DNA of 33,707 nucleotides from Candidatus Woesearchaeota archaeon. GTDB lineage: Archaea > Nanobdellota > Nanobdellia > Woesearchaeales > J072. The position numbers and the translations under genes are program-made. Shown here one piece after another: positions 23,852-32,745 of the stretch. The stretch lies in the NCBI GenBank assembly GCA_003695265.1, contig RFII01000037.1:1-33707 (forward strand), written 5' to 3'. The notes under the pieces are model-generated. The model was not told the origin of the DNA. It saw only the letters and a program-made list of their open reading frames with translations, and made no database searches. The first letter of the stretch is position 1. The number at the start of each line of letters is the position of its first letter.

Positions 23852-26380
23852 ATGGCAAGTGCTTTTTCAACACAGGAAGTAAGGGAATTCCTTGAACTTA
23901 CAGACATAATATTGGGGTGTTATGAAGACGGCAGGCCAGTGTCTCCTGAGCTCTTAGAGAAGACTCTTACTAGAGCGCGCCTAAAGGAGCTGCAGAGGTA
24001 TCTGGAAAACGAAGCATACCATAGTATGAACAATTTAAGAAGCGTATGTGGCAATATAAAAACAAGGTACATGAAGAGAAAAAGGGCGCAGAAAAGCACT
24101 TACCAAAATGTCTTTGACGGCGGAACATATGAGGTTTGGGATTTTGATCATGTTTCCCATGGAATAATATCATCTATGATTTTTGGATTAAAGTCAAGGG
24201 GCGGCTTCTGGCAGAAGTATCCAAAACACATAAAAGAGGGTAGAAGAAGAAGTGATTTTGCAAGGGCCACTGTAATTGTGAAGCATCCTGATGCTCCACA
24301 TCTGCCACGCGGAGTTCCTGATGTGGAGATAACAGCATTAACAAGAGAAGAGAGGGAAGCCTACAGGAAAAACAATGGTGCTGCTTGGGAGGAATACGAA
24401 AAAAAATGGGGGGAAAAGAATAAGAGGACAGCAGAAGAGCTTGTTATGGTTATTGAGAAAGGCATTTTTCCTTTTAAGGTTATAAACAGAAAAGACTTGC
24501 CCGTATTGTATAATGGAAGAAGGGTTTTGATGCGCGGACAAAGGTTCTCAATGTTTGGAGGAGGGCCGAGGGATTTTATTGACGCTGATTACTTAAGGTT
24601 TCCAACAGTGGAAGAAGCAAAGGAGTTTGTTGATGATTTACGGAACAAGAATATTACTGAGACCTTGGAGAATATTGTTGGGGCAAGAGAAGCTTTCTCG
24701 TATGAGAAAAATGATGAAATGTATTATGTTGCGAGAGACAGGAGTTCTGTTGCAGTTATGATCACGCCGATTAAGCATAGCAAAAGACAAGGCAAGGTTG
24801 CAACACTGCTTTCGAAAGTAATGACAAAATACACGTGCACGACCCATAGATGGGAAAGTGTAAGGGGTGCGGAAGAATACATGGACTATATCAGGAAGAC
24901 AGTAGATGCTAGGCCAGTAAAAAAAACAAAATTTTCGCATGACGTTCTGCTTTTTAAGAGAGGAAACAATTATCATATACTAGCGAGAAGGAATAATGAA
25001 ATTGTGGAGTTTGTTGGTAGTGGGAGAGAGAGCATCTTTTTTGATGCTGCAAAAAGGGTTGTTGACGATGCTCTCAACCCAAAAAACAAGGTTAAGAAAG
25101 AATACTGCGGAGCTTTTAAAGGTCTTGTTAAGTTTGATTTAAGCTCAATGCCTGGGCTAATATTAGAGGAAGGCTGTGTTTTAGAGGACAGGCTGTCACG
25201 ATATGATAACCTCGAAATTGACACTAGCTCAGGGGAGTTCATGTCTGACAATTATTTTAGGGAGCCGAAAGGCGAGAGAAAGTATGCGGGCAGTATTAAC
25301 ATGACAATAATTTTTAATGGTCAAGAGATCGAGCTTAAAATAATGACTCCAGAGCTTTATTACAAGTCTTTCTGCGGAAACCCAAAATGGGTTCCAAGAG
25401 AGTCTGGAGGTTACAAAGCAGGAGAGGAAACATTCAAGGATTTTATAGACGTCCTTGAAGTGTTTAGAAGAAGCCCTGAGCAGTCGCTTCGTGACATCAG
25501 GGATGATATTGAGATAAACTTGTATTTGAGAGAGATGAGAGAATTCCGTGAATTATTAGAATATGTGACTAGTTTTGATGAAGCATTAGATGTGTTTAAC
25601 GAAGCAAGAAGGATATATTTAAGAGCATGCACTGATCATCCTCCCCAAAAGACAGAGAGGTTAGGCAGATTGCTCTCATCATTTTTGAACCCTTATTTTT
25701 CAGAGAGAGGCCTTGCCATAATTGACGTTGCAGACCAGCTGCAATCACTGGAAGGGGAAATAATGGGGAAACCTATAAGCGTTGTTGTTAATGAATCATT
25801 GCATTTGTCAAGGTTAAATGAGATATTAAGAATCTTGGATGAAAAAACCCCTTTGATAAGCCAAACTGGAATTTCACATAATCATCGCCTGCAGGCTTAT
25901 GCTTTGCTGGAAATGGCAAGGCATTACGAAGAATTTTATGGAATATCGTTTCCTACAAGCTACAAAGAGGAAACAATGATGCCGAAAATCAACGGGTTTT
26001 TAGAGCATTTTGTTAAGGTAGAGCCGTCTAAATTATTAAGGAATCTGATAACGCCTGAAAGCCTTGAAAGACTGATGTTTGGGAGTGAAGAGCATCAGAT
26101 GGGATTAAATGAGGAAGGCAGGGCTTTCTTTAATAGTGGGGGGTATCATAGAATAACAGAGGTTCCTAAAGGATTAACCTTAACTTCCCGTCTTGGTAAG
26201 TACAAGAAAAGCGTTATAGAAGATGATTTTAATAATGTATTTCGCCCTCTTGGATTTTCAGATGATGAGATTTCGTTTATGGTTAGTCGCGCCTGCGACT
26301 TAGTAAAAACATTGAAGATTAGGAGGTTTAACGAGCTTTATAATGGCATTCCATTACACAGAACAACATATATTACTTGA
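23852..26380 (+). CDS. Large protein with divergent RelA/SpoT-synthetase-like motifs
   Basis: 'SDFARATVIVKHPD' resembles DxxRxTvvv; 'SDNYFREPKGERKYAGSINMTIIFNGQEIELKIMTPELYY' resembles RSH 'DYIaxPKxNGYxSLHxxvxxxgxxvEvQIRTxeM'. ATG at 23852. Confidence 0.5.
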   Translation: MASAFSTQEVREFLELTDIILGCYEDGRPVSPELLEKTLTRARLKELQRYLENEAYHSMNNLRSVCGNIKTRYMKRKRAQKSTYQNVFDGGTYEVWDFDHVSHGIISSMIFGLKSRGGFWQKYPKHIKEGRRRSDFARATVIVKHPDAPHLPRGVPDVEITALTREEREAYRKNNGAAWEEYEKKWGEKNKRTAEELVMVIEKGIFPFKVINRKDLPVLYNGRRVLMRGQRFSMFGGGPRDFIDADYLRFPTVEEAKEFVDDLRNKNITETLENIVGAREAFSYEKNDEMYYVARDRSSVAVMITPIKHSKRQGKVATLLSKVMTKYTCTTHRWESVRGAEEYMDYIRKTVDARPVKKTKFSHDVLLFKRGNNYHILARRNNEIVEFVGSGRESIFFDAAKRVVDDALNPKNKVKKEYCGAFKGLVKFDLSSMPGLILEEGCVLEDRLSRYDNLEIDTSSGEFMSDNYFREPKGERKYAGSINMTIIFNGQEIELKIMTPELYYKSFCGNPKWVPRESGGYKAGEETFKDFIDVLEVFRRSPEQSLRDIRDDIEINLYLREMREFRELLEYVTSFDEALDVFNEARRIYLRACTDHPPQKTERLGRLLSSFLNPYFSERGLAIIDVADQLQSLEGEIMGKPISVVVNESLHLSRLNEILRILDEKTPLISQTGISHNHRLQAYALLEMARHYEEFYGISFPTSYKEETMMPKINGFLEHFVKVEPSKLLRNLITPESLERLMFGSEEHQMGLNEEGRAFFNSGGYHRITEVPKGLTLTSRLGKYKKSVIEDDFNNVFRPLGFSDDEISFMVSRACDLVKTLKIRRFNELYNGIPLHRTTYIT

Positions 26381-26828
26381 TAATCCTGGTTTTCGGCACA
26401 AAATTGGTTAGATTGTTATTCCTGATTTTTCCGCACCCTAGAAAATCGTTTCCTGACTTAACAATTTGAAATGATTGAGTATCTTGCTCTAAAGGTATGC
26501 TGTATCCTTTCATCCATAATATTTTTTGCTTTTCATCAAGCTCAACAACATTCTTTGTTGCTTCTTTGCCAAAGATTTGAGAGCCTTCAATGCTTAGCCT
26601 AATCTCATTATTTGTCAATTCGCCGAGATAAAGTCCGAGAGCATCAACTCTTAGTTTTTCCATATCAAATTTAAGAACTTCTTTGTTCACAACATACAAC
26701 CTGTTTTTCCTGTTAATCAAAAAAGCCATGTTTGTTTCTTTCTTGATTCCCCACTGCTTGTTGAGAATTTCAAGAATTCTTCTCACTTCTTTTTTATTCA
26801 GTATTTTAAGCTTCATCATATACCCCAC
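26373..26828 (-). CDS. PUA-like RNA-binding protein (NOL1/NOP2/Fmu-associated type)
   Basis: 'LRVDALGLYLGELTNNEIRLSIEGSQIFGKEATKNVVELDEKQKILWMKGYSIPL...FLGCGKIRNNNLTNFVPKTRII' PUA pattern. Confidence 0.65.
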   Translation of the reverse strand: MGYMMKLKILNKKEVRRILEILNKQWGIKKETNMAFLINRKNRLYVVNKEVLKFDMEKLRVDALGLYLGELTNNEIRLSIEGSQIFGKEATKNVVELDEKQKILWMKGYSIPLEQDTQSFQIVKSGNDFLGCGKIRNNNLTNFVPKTRIIK

Positions 26829-28573
26829 AATGGGTTGTCCTTGCGCATTATAGCAGCTATTTCTTTTAGCACTTCGATTTCTCCCTCTGAGAAGCAGTGC
26901 TTAAGGCTTTTCTGCTGCCTGAACTCTTCTTCGGATATTGCAGAGTAAAGAATGTCTCCCTCATGAATCTGCCTTCCGACTGTTGCGCCCTCGAGAGCTA
27001 CTGCGACCTGCTTGTTTTTCCCTGCTTCTGCAATGCTTTCTTTTTCCTGCTGAATATTTTTTACTTTTGCAATTGTTTTGCCGTTTTTCATTAGGTCAAT
27101 CCCTGTTTTTAATGTTCCCTCAATGATGTCGACTCCCACAATAGCTGGGTTGCTCTGCCTGAAAACATAACCTTTCATTACCTCAATTTTGCACGGCTTT
27201 GTAAACGCGCAAAGCATCTTTTCCTGCTCTGCCTTTTGTGTTTCCTCACGCCACTTCTCAAAATCCTCAATTAATTTGTAAATTACATTATTAGTTAAAA
27301 TCTTGACTTTTGATGATTTGGCGTCTGATTCTGCTGTGACATTAAATCCTAGTATTACAGCATTTAACGGGTCTGTTCCCAAGTTGCTCTCAGCCTCGAC
27401 AATGTCTTTTTTTGTTATTTTTCCTATTTCTGCCTTTCTTATAGGAACTAGTTTCTCGGCAAGAAGCTTTGAAAGCGCCTCTAACGAGCCGAGAGTGTCA
27501 GCCTTTATTATCACACCTTCTTTCTCAGTTTTTATTAGTACTTCCTCAACCTCTTTTTGGACTTCCTCTTTTGCCTTTTCAACATCAAGCGCAACCATCA
27601 AAGGCATTCCCGCCACTGCATTCTCAAGGCCGGGAGCAGATATTTTTACTCCTGTCGCAGCTATAACTTCTTTGACGTGGTTGAACTTGCTTTTTTTGTC
27701 CCGCATCTCTGCTAATGGTGCTGGCTCAAGCAATGCCCTCACTTTAGTAACAATCGGCTCATCCACTGAACCTATCACAACCGTGTCATTAACTTTTAGA
27801 ACGCCGTCAAATATTATGACATCAATTGTTGAGCCAAGCCCTTTCTCCTCCTTAACTTCGATTATTGTGCCTTTTGCAGGGCCTTCAACGCTGCAGTCAA
27901 GGCATTGATTTAAAAATTTCTGGGCGAGCCCTGCTATCATCATGAGTAGTTCTGGAATTCCTTCTTTTGTTACTGCAGAGCACGGCACAATAGCAACCTG
28001 TTTTGTGTAATCATCAACCCTGTCAAACCTTTCTGACTGAAAACCCAATTCATGTATTCTGCCAACCAGCTCGTATAATTTTTTTTCGATTTCTGTTCTT
28101 ACTTTTTCATCCTGCTCTTGAATTGCAGTGAGGATTGGCTTTTCTGATTTTTTCCATCCGGGTATTAAGTCAATCTTGTTTGCAGCTATGATAAATGGTG
28201 TTTTGTACTGTTTAAGTATTTCAATTGATTCTAGAGTCTGTGGCTTAAAACCCTCGTTGATGTCAACCACAAGAATCGCGATATCTGCTATGTTTCCGCC
28301 GCGTTTCCTTAAGCTGGTAAAGGCTGCGTGTCCTGGAGTGTCAATAAAGAGAAGCCCTGGAATTGTGAAGTCCATTTTCAATTGGCACAACAATTCCTTG
28401 CATATTCTCTTGATAGTCTCAATAGGAATAATGCTTGCACCTATAGCCTGAGTTATCCGTCCTGCTTCTTTCTCGATAATGGCAGTTCCCCTAATGCTGT
28501 CCAGGATAGAACTCTTTCCGTGGTCTACATGACCAACTACTACGCAGATGGGTGATCTGACTGCCATTTTCAA
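26816..28573 (-). CDS. infB: Translation initiation factor aIF5B
   Basis: RSPICVVVGHVDHGKSSILDSIRGTAI...AGRITQAIGAS...GLLFIDTPGHAAFTSLRKRGGNIADIAILVVDINEGFKPQT...ANKIDLIPGW. Confidence 0.98.
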   Translation of the reverse strand: MKMAVRSPICVVVGHVDHGKSSILDSIRGTAIIEKEAGRITQAIGASIIPIETIKRICKELLCQLKMDFTIPGLLFIDTPGHAAFTSLRKRGGNIADIAILVVDINEGFKPQTLESIEILKQYKTPFIIAANKIDLIPGWKKSEKPILTAIQEQDEKVRTEIEKKLYELVGRIHELGFQSERFDRVDDYTKQVAIVPCSAVTKEGIPELLMMIAGLAQKFLNQCLDCSVEGPAKGTIIEVKEEKGLGSTIDVIIFDGVLKVNDTVVIGSVDEPIVTKVRALLEPAPLAEMRDKKSKFNHVKEVIAATGVKISAPGLENAVAGMPLMVALDVEKAKEEVQKEVEEVLIKTEKEGVIIKADTLGSLEALSKLLAEKLVPIRKAEIGKITKKDIVEAESNLGTDPLNAVILGFNVTAESDAKSSKVKILTNNVIYKLIEDFEKWREETQKAEQEKMLCAFTKPCKIEVMKGYVFRQSNPAIVGVDIIEGTLKTGIDLMKNGKTIAKVKNIQQEKESIAEAGKNKQVAVALEGATVGRQIHEGDILYSAISEEEFRQQKSLKHCFSEGEIEVLKEIAAIMRKDNPLWGI

Positions 28574-28624
28574 TCATATTAGCAAGGAACAGCGTGTTGT
28601 TTTTATATTTTTTCTTTATGTAGC

Positions 28625-28720
28625 AAAGTCAACTTATGTGAGATAAGTTTTAGTGAAAGGGTGGTGTGTGTGGGACTAAAAAAATTTTATAATCTCTTAA
28701 CTCAACAAAATTAGCTTAAT
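28625..28720 (+). ncRNA. Copy 2 of two-copy intergenic element, candidate ncRNA
   Basis: AAAGTCAACTTATGTGAGATAAGTTTTAGTG...GGGTGGTGTGTGTGGGACTAAAAAAATTTT...ACAAAATTAGCTTAA; TATA-like ttttatattt about 23 nt upstream. Confidence 0.45.
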
Positions 28721-28746
28721 TTGTAATATGAGTTAAAAAAAAGAAA

Positions 28747-28798
28747 TGCGAGAGAGACTTAGAACGTCTGGAAAGGGGGGTTAAGTCTTTCTCTCGCA
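28747..28798 (-). terminator. Long hairpin plus T-tract at 3' end of Lrp gene, intrinsic-terminator-like
   Basis: TGCGAGAGA/TCTCTCGCA (9 bp) plus GACTTA/TAAGTC (6 bp), 2-nt bulge, 20-nt loop; on the minus strand followed by ATTTCTTTTTTTT. Confidence 0.65.
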
Positions 28799-28807
28799 AA
28801 AAAATGA

Positions 28808-29260
28808 TTATGCTTCGTGAATGACAGTAAAGCTTGTGGTGTTTTCTATGCCTTCAATCATTTGGATTTTTTGTAGGAGAACCTCATCATACTCCTTTAC
28901 ATCCTTGACGCGCACAATTGCTATTATGTCAGTTCCGCCTGTAACTATGTCTGTCCTTTCAACAAAGTCGAATTTCTTTATTTTTTTTGCAATATCATAT
29001 TGGGAAATTTTGTTTTGCTTGAGCAGCTTAAGGTCAACTTTTATCAGTACATACACTACAAAACCTTTCCCGATTTTTTCATAGTCGAGGTTTATGGTAA
29101 AATTTTTTATTACGCCGTTTTTCCTTAGCTTTTTGATTCTGTTGTGTATGGTTGTTGCCGGAAGCAAAGTTTTTTTTGCTATTTGCCTGGTTGTATAATC
29201 TCCGTTCTCTTTGAGCACTTCAAGTATTTTCAAGTCTTTGTCATCAATAATTCTTTCCAT
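28808..29260 (-). CDS. Lrp/AsnC-family transcriptional regulator
   Basis: LDDKDLKILEVLKENGDYTTRQIAKKTLLPATTIHNRIKKLRKNGVIKNFTINLDYEKIG + RAM domain (TDIIAIVRVKDVKEYDEVL). Confidence 0.97.
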   Translation of the reverse strand: MERIIDDKDLKILEVLKENGDYTTRQIAKKTLLPATTIHNRIKKLRKNGVIKNFTINLDYEKIGKGFVVYVLIKVDLKLLKQNKISQYDIAKKIKKFDFVERTDIVTGGTDIIAIVRVKDVKEYDEVLLQKIQMIEGIENTTSFTVIHEA

Positions 29261-29262
29261 TA

Positions 29263-29278
29263 TGGAACAAATGTTCCA
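29263..29278. promoter_or_regulatory. Palindromic operator of Lrp gene
   Basis: TGGAACA-AA-TGTTCCA between minus-strand TATA-like (aatttatataat) and ATG at 29260. Confidence 0.65.
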
Positions 29279-29367
29279 AATATTATATAAATTTTTCTAT
29301 TTTTTGCAATTTTTTTAATTATTTTTGGATTAAATTATTATATTTGTAATCATTTCTGATTAATAAA

Positions 29368-29889
29368 ATGGTATTCATAAGTGATATTATTGGAAGAGAA
29401 AAGCTGGACGAAGTCGTTGAAATGGTTTTAAGAAGCCCATGGCACATTATTGACGACTTGATGTCCAGTCTCTTAACAACAAAGCGGAACAGGACAAGAA
29501 TCCAGGCAATTGTCTTGCCGTATGACAGTGAAGTGCTTGTTTATTCATGCAGGATAAGGCATGATGACAGCTCATCTGCAATTGGCCGATTAAACAAAGT
29601 GGTTGAAGAAAGCAGAGATATTACAAAAATAAGAGTGGATGAATCAGTGTTTGAAGCATTGAGAGATGACTCGGCATACAACTTGTACCCCTTTGATGAG
29701 GAAGCAGGATTATACCTTAGAAGATGCGAACTGCCGGAAGGCGCTCAGAGAAGGGAAAGCAAACAGTTTTTTTGCATGGGAATAGCAGAGTTCGGAACGC
29801 TCAGAGGCTGCTGGGTTAACAAAATGGTTTACACTCCAGACCCGGAAAGATACAGAATAAAGTCAAAAAGCAAGCTCACTTGGGATTAG
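29368..29889 (+). CDS. Hypothetical protein
   Basis: Clean ATG ORF, normal composition, no recognised family. Confidence 0.65.
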   Translation: MVFISDIIGREKLDEVVEMVLRSPWHIIDDLMSSLLTTKRNRTRIQAIVLPYDSEVLVYSCRIRHDDSSSAIGRLNKVVEESRDITKIRVDESVFEALRDDSAYNLYPFDEEAGLYLRRCELPEGAQRRESKQFFCMGIAEFGTLRGCWVNKMVYTPDPERYRIKSKSKLTWD

Positions 29890-29894
29890 ATTAG

Positions 29895-30653
29895 TTAATG
29901 ATAGAGAGTGTTGTCTTGATCTAAACCATATTTTCTTTTTAATTCTTCAATCCTGGCTGAGAGCCTACTTATGCCAGCTGTGATTCTGCGCTTTTCTTCC
30001 GTGCTCTCAGCAGCTGTGAGCGCTTCAAGATTAGCGTCAATTCTTTTTTTGAGATCATCAATTTCGCCGATTGCATCCATGCTTTCTTGAAGAGCTGCGA
30101 AATCATGCTCTGTCATTCTTTCCAGCAGGTTAAGGTAATCCCCTCTCATATCAAACAACAGGTCCCTGTACTCTTTGAAGTATGTTGATAATTTCTGCAT
30201 CACTTCCGGCACTGCAGGATTTACTGAAGTCCTTTCTCCAAAGTTCACAGCCATTTGGTAGTATGATTTTCCGCGCTGAACTTGGGCTTCAAAACTTTTA
30301 CTAAGAAAGTCACCACCACAAACGCCTTCAGGAAATAATCCAAGCATGAACAGCAGGAAATCAGCGTTTACCCTGCAGATATCAAACCTTGTCCTGTAAC
30401 TTTTAGAACGGGCAATTCTTTCAAACACGTCTGAGTCGTAAGGAGAGACATATTGCAAAAACCTTCCTGAATTCCTCGACCTCATCGGGTCGAGAAGAAC
30501 TCCTGTGATATAAACATTCACATCCTCATCAAAAATGACACTGTTTGACGGAAAAGAGCTCATTCTTTCTTTAAGCAGACTGCTGATCAAGAAATATGAT
30601 GCCGGATTTGACTCATGAGGATCATTTAAGTCAGTGTAAACTAAATTTTCCAT
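29895..30653 (-). CDS. Hypothetical protein with C-terminal coiled coil
   Basis: Clean ORF; TATA-like cttaaatattt upstream on minus strand. Confidence 0.7.
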   Translation of the reverse strand: MENLVYTDLNDPHESNPASYFLISSLLKERMSSFPSNSVIFDEDVNVYITGVLLDPMRSRNSGRFLQYVSPYDSDVFERIARSKSYRTRFDICRVNADFLLFMLGLFPEGVCGGDFLSKSFEAQVQRGKSYYQMAVNFGERTSVNPAVPEVMQKLSTYFKEYRDLLFDMRGDYLNLLERMTEHDFAALQESMDAIGEIDDLKKRIDANLEALTAAESTEEKRRITAGISRLSARIEELKRKYGLDQDNTLYH

Positions 30654-30782
30654 TTGAATTTTTTCTCAGAAGAAATATTTAAGAATTTCTGTAAATTTGC
30701 TGTTAATAATCTTTTGCAGCACCAAAATGCTTAAATATTAGTTGTTATTGTAGAATGGTAATAACCAATGGGGTGGTTTTGT

Positions 30783-31163
30783 ATGAATCACAAAGCACTG
30801 TTTGTCACTTTAATTTTTGCGTTTTTGATGATGTCAGGGTTTAACCGCGGCGGATTAAACGTTGGAAGAGTTTATGGCAATTCTCTCAATGACGAATTCG
30901 AGATTTTAGTGAATTCTCACAGCGTGTCAAGAAACTTTGAGGATATGTCAATGCGAGTTTACATACCTGAGCTTGACCTTGTTTTTCCGAGGAGAATGTT
31001 CCGCTTCAGCTCGCACGACTGCTGTAATGGAGACAAAAGGCTTTCAACGCACTTCTTTTCTTATGATAAGAAGAAAACGCCTGACTGCTTTCATGTGAGA
31101 ATAAGCTTGAGGGACAGGAGAAGTTCAAAGCGCGACGTTGATTACGCGCTTGTCTGCCTGTAA
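30783..31163 (+). CDS. Hypothetical secreted protein
   Basis: MNHKALFVTLIFAFLMMSGFNRG signal-like N-terminus; internal CC and further Cys. Confidence 0.6.
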   Translation: MNHKALFVTLIFAFLMMSGFNRGGLNVGRVYGNSLNDEFEILVNSHSVSRNFEDMSMRVYIPELDLVFPRRMFRFSSHDCCNGDKRLSTHFFSYDKKKTPDCFHVRISLRDRRSSKRDVDYALVCL

Positions 31164-31202
31164 GTTTAAAGTTTAAATAGTATTTCTTTTTCTTTTACTT
31201 TT

Positions 31203-32216
31203 ATGAGATTAATCCAGGAAGGAAAGGCTGTTGTGTTCGTCGAAAGCTCAGACAATATTAGTAAAAAGCTTGCAGTGTTTTACAACCCTGTCATGAAGCT
31301 TAACAGGGACTTAAGCATCATATTATTAGATTCTCTCACTAAGAACCATCTTAATGTAGGGCTGCCTTTAGCAGGGTCCGGTATAAGAGGCATTCGATTT
31401 CTGAAAGAACTGCCTAGAAGAAAGATTAAGAGCGTTTCTTTCAATGATTACAAGGAAGGCTTCATAGAAATGATGAAAAAAAACTTAGTTGAAAACAGGT
31501 TAATCAATGACAAAAGAGTCCTCTTGTTTAATCAGGATGCGAATGAATTCTTAATGCAAAGCAAGGGCTTTGACTACATTGACATTGACCCTTTCGGCAC
31601 GCCAAACCCTTTCCTCGACTCTGCGGTAAAAAGGCTTTCAAGGAACAGCATCTTAGCAGTAACAGCGACTGACACCTCAGCACTTTGCGGAACACACCAA
31701 AAAGCTTGCGTGAGGAAGTACTGGGCAAAGCCGCTGCACAACGAGCTAAAACATGAAATAGGACTTAGGATTCTAATAAGAAAAGCCCAGCTTGTTGGAG
31801 CGCAGTATGACAAAGCCTTGGTGCCCGTCCTTTCTTTTTCAGTCGATCATTATTTCAGGGTTTTTTTCTCATGCACAAAAGGAAAAGAAGCAGCTGATAA
31901 AATATTAGAGCAGCACGGCTTTTTCAAGGATTCAGGACCTATGTGGCTTGGAAACCTAGGCGACAAAAAGCTGGTCAGCAAAATGCTTAAGAAAGCAGAC
32001 GGCAAAGCCCTTAAACTGCTGGAAATAATAAATGAGGAATTAAGAATTGGCACTGTCGGGTTTTACGACACGCATAAGCTTGGCAAAAGAATCCCTGTGC
32101 GCGATGAGTTAATTGCCAGAATAAGAAGAAAGGGTTTTAAGGCTGGCAGAACCCATTTTAACCCTGTTGGGATTAAGTCAGACATTCCAAAAGAAGAATT
32201 ACTAAAGATTATTTAG
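31203..32216 (+). CDS. trm1: tRNA (guanine(26)-N(2))-dimethyltransferase Trm1
   Basis: EGKAVVFVESS...VFYNPVMKLNRDLSI...YIDIDPFGTPNPFLDSAV...LAVTATDTSALCGTHQKACVRKYWAKPLHNELKHEIGLRILI. Confidence 0.97.
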   Translation: MRLIQEGKAVVFVESSDNISKKLAVFYNPVMKLNRDLSIILLDSLTKNHLNVGLPLAGSGIRGIRFLKELPRRKIKSVSFNDYKEGFIEMMKKNLVENRLINDKRVLLFNQDANEFLMQSKGFDYIDIDPFGTPNPFLDSAVKRLSRNSILAVTATDTSALCGTHQKACVRKYWAKPLHNELKHEIGLRILIRKAQLVGAQYDKALVPVLSFSVDHYFRVFFSCTKGKEAADKILEQHGFFKDSGPMWLGNLGDKKLVSKMLKKADGKALKLLEIINEELRIGTVGFYDTHKLGKRIPVRDELIARIRRKGFKAGRTHFNPVGIKSDIPKEELLKII

Positions 32217-32500
32217 CCAACCGCCCTTCTTACGTCTGTTACTTCAACAGATGCAACGCCCTCAATGCCGGAAATGTTTTTTTCCAGCTCGTCAGTCGAG
32301 CCTTTTGACTCATCCATGACAAATATGATTTGCAAAGCTTTAAGCCCAAAAGCAATTGGCTGCATTTCCTCCCTTGTCTCGGTTTCGCCGCAGAAATCCT
32401 TGATTTTCCCTTTAGCTTCTTCTTTCACTTTCTCAAGGTCTGTTTCCGGCGACTCAGGCATTATTTTCAGCGTGATTATAACATCAGCCATTTGCATCAC
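32213..32500 (-). CDS. ef1b: Translation elongation factor aEF-1 beta
   Basis: ADVIITLKIMPESPETDLEKVKEEAKGKI...REEMQPIAFGLKALQIIFVMDESKGSTDELEKNISGIEGVASVEVTDVRRAVG. Confidence 0.95.
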   Translation of the reverse strand: MMQMADVIITLKIMPESPETDLEKVKEEAKGKIKDFCGETETREEMQPIAFGLKALQIIFVMDESKGSTDELEKNISGIEGVASVEVTDVRRAVG

Positions 32501-32686
32501 TTAATTAGGGCCTTCAAATCCGCACTTAGGGCACTTGTACTTCGCAACTATTTTGCGACAGTCCAAGCAGCGCACAATCTCATATTTTAGGCAATTCGGG
32601 CATGGGAATACTGCGTTTCCTTTCTGGTTTGTTATTCTCTTCTTACATGATATGCAAACCAACTGTTTTTCCGGTTTCTCAGCCAT
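32501..32686 (-). CDS. Zn-ribbon RNA-binding protein (small archaeal zinc-finger family)
   Basis: CISCKKRI...FPCPNCLKYEIVRCLDCRKIVAKYKCPKCGFEGPN; conserved neighbour of EF-1 beta. Confidence 0.9.
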   Translation of the reverse strand: MAEKPEKQLVCISCKKRITNQKGNAVFPCPNCLKYEIVRCLDCRKIVAKYKCPKCGFEGPN

Positions 32687-32745
32687 TATGCCAACCTCCG
32701 AGAACAGGTCTTTGGAAGAAATTTATAAATCTTTTGTTTTTAAAT

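Noticed and set aside
27303-27908. 201-aa plus-strand ORF inside infB
   Set aside because: Antisense shadow of aIF5B with typical low-complexity S/T/F composition.
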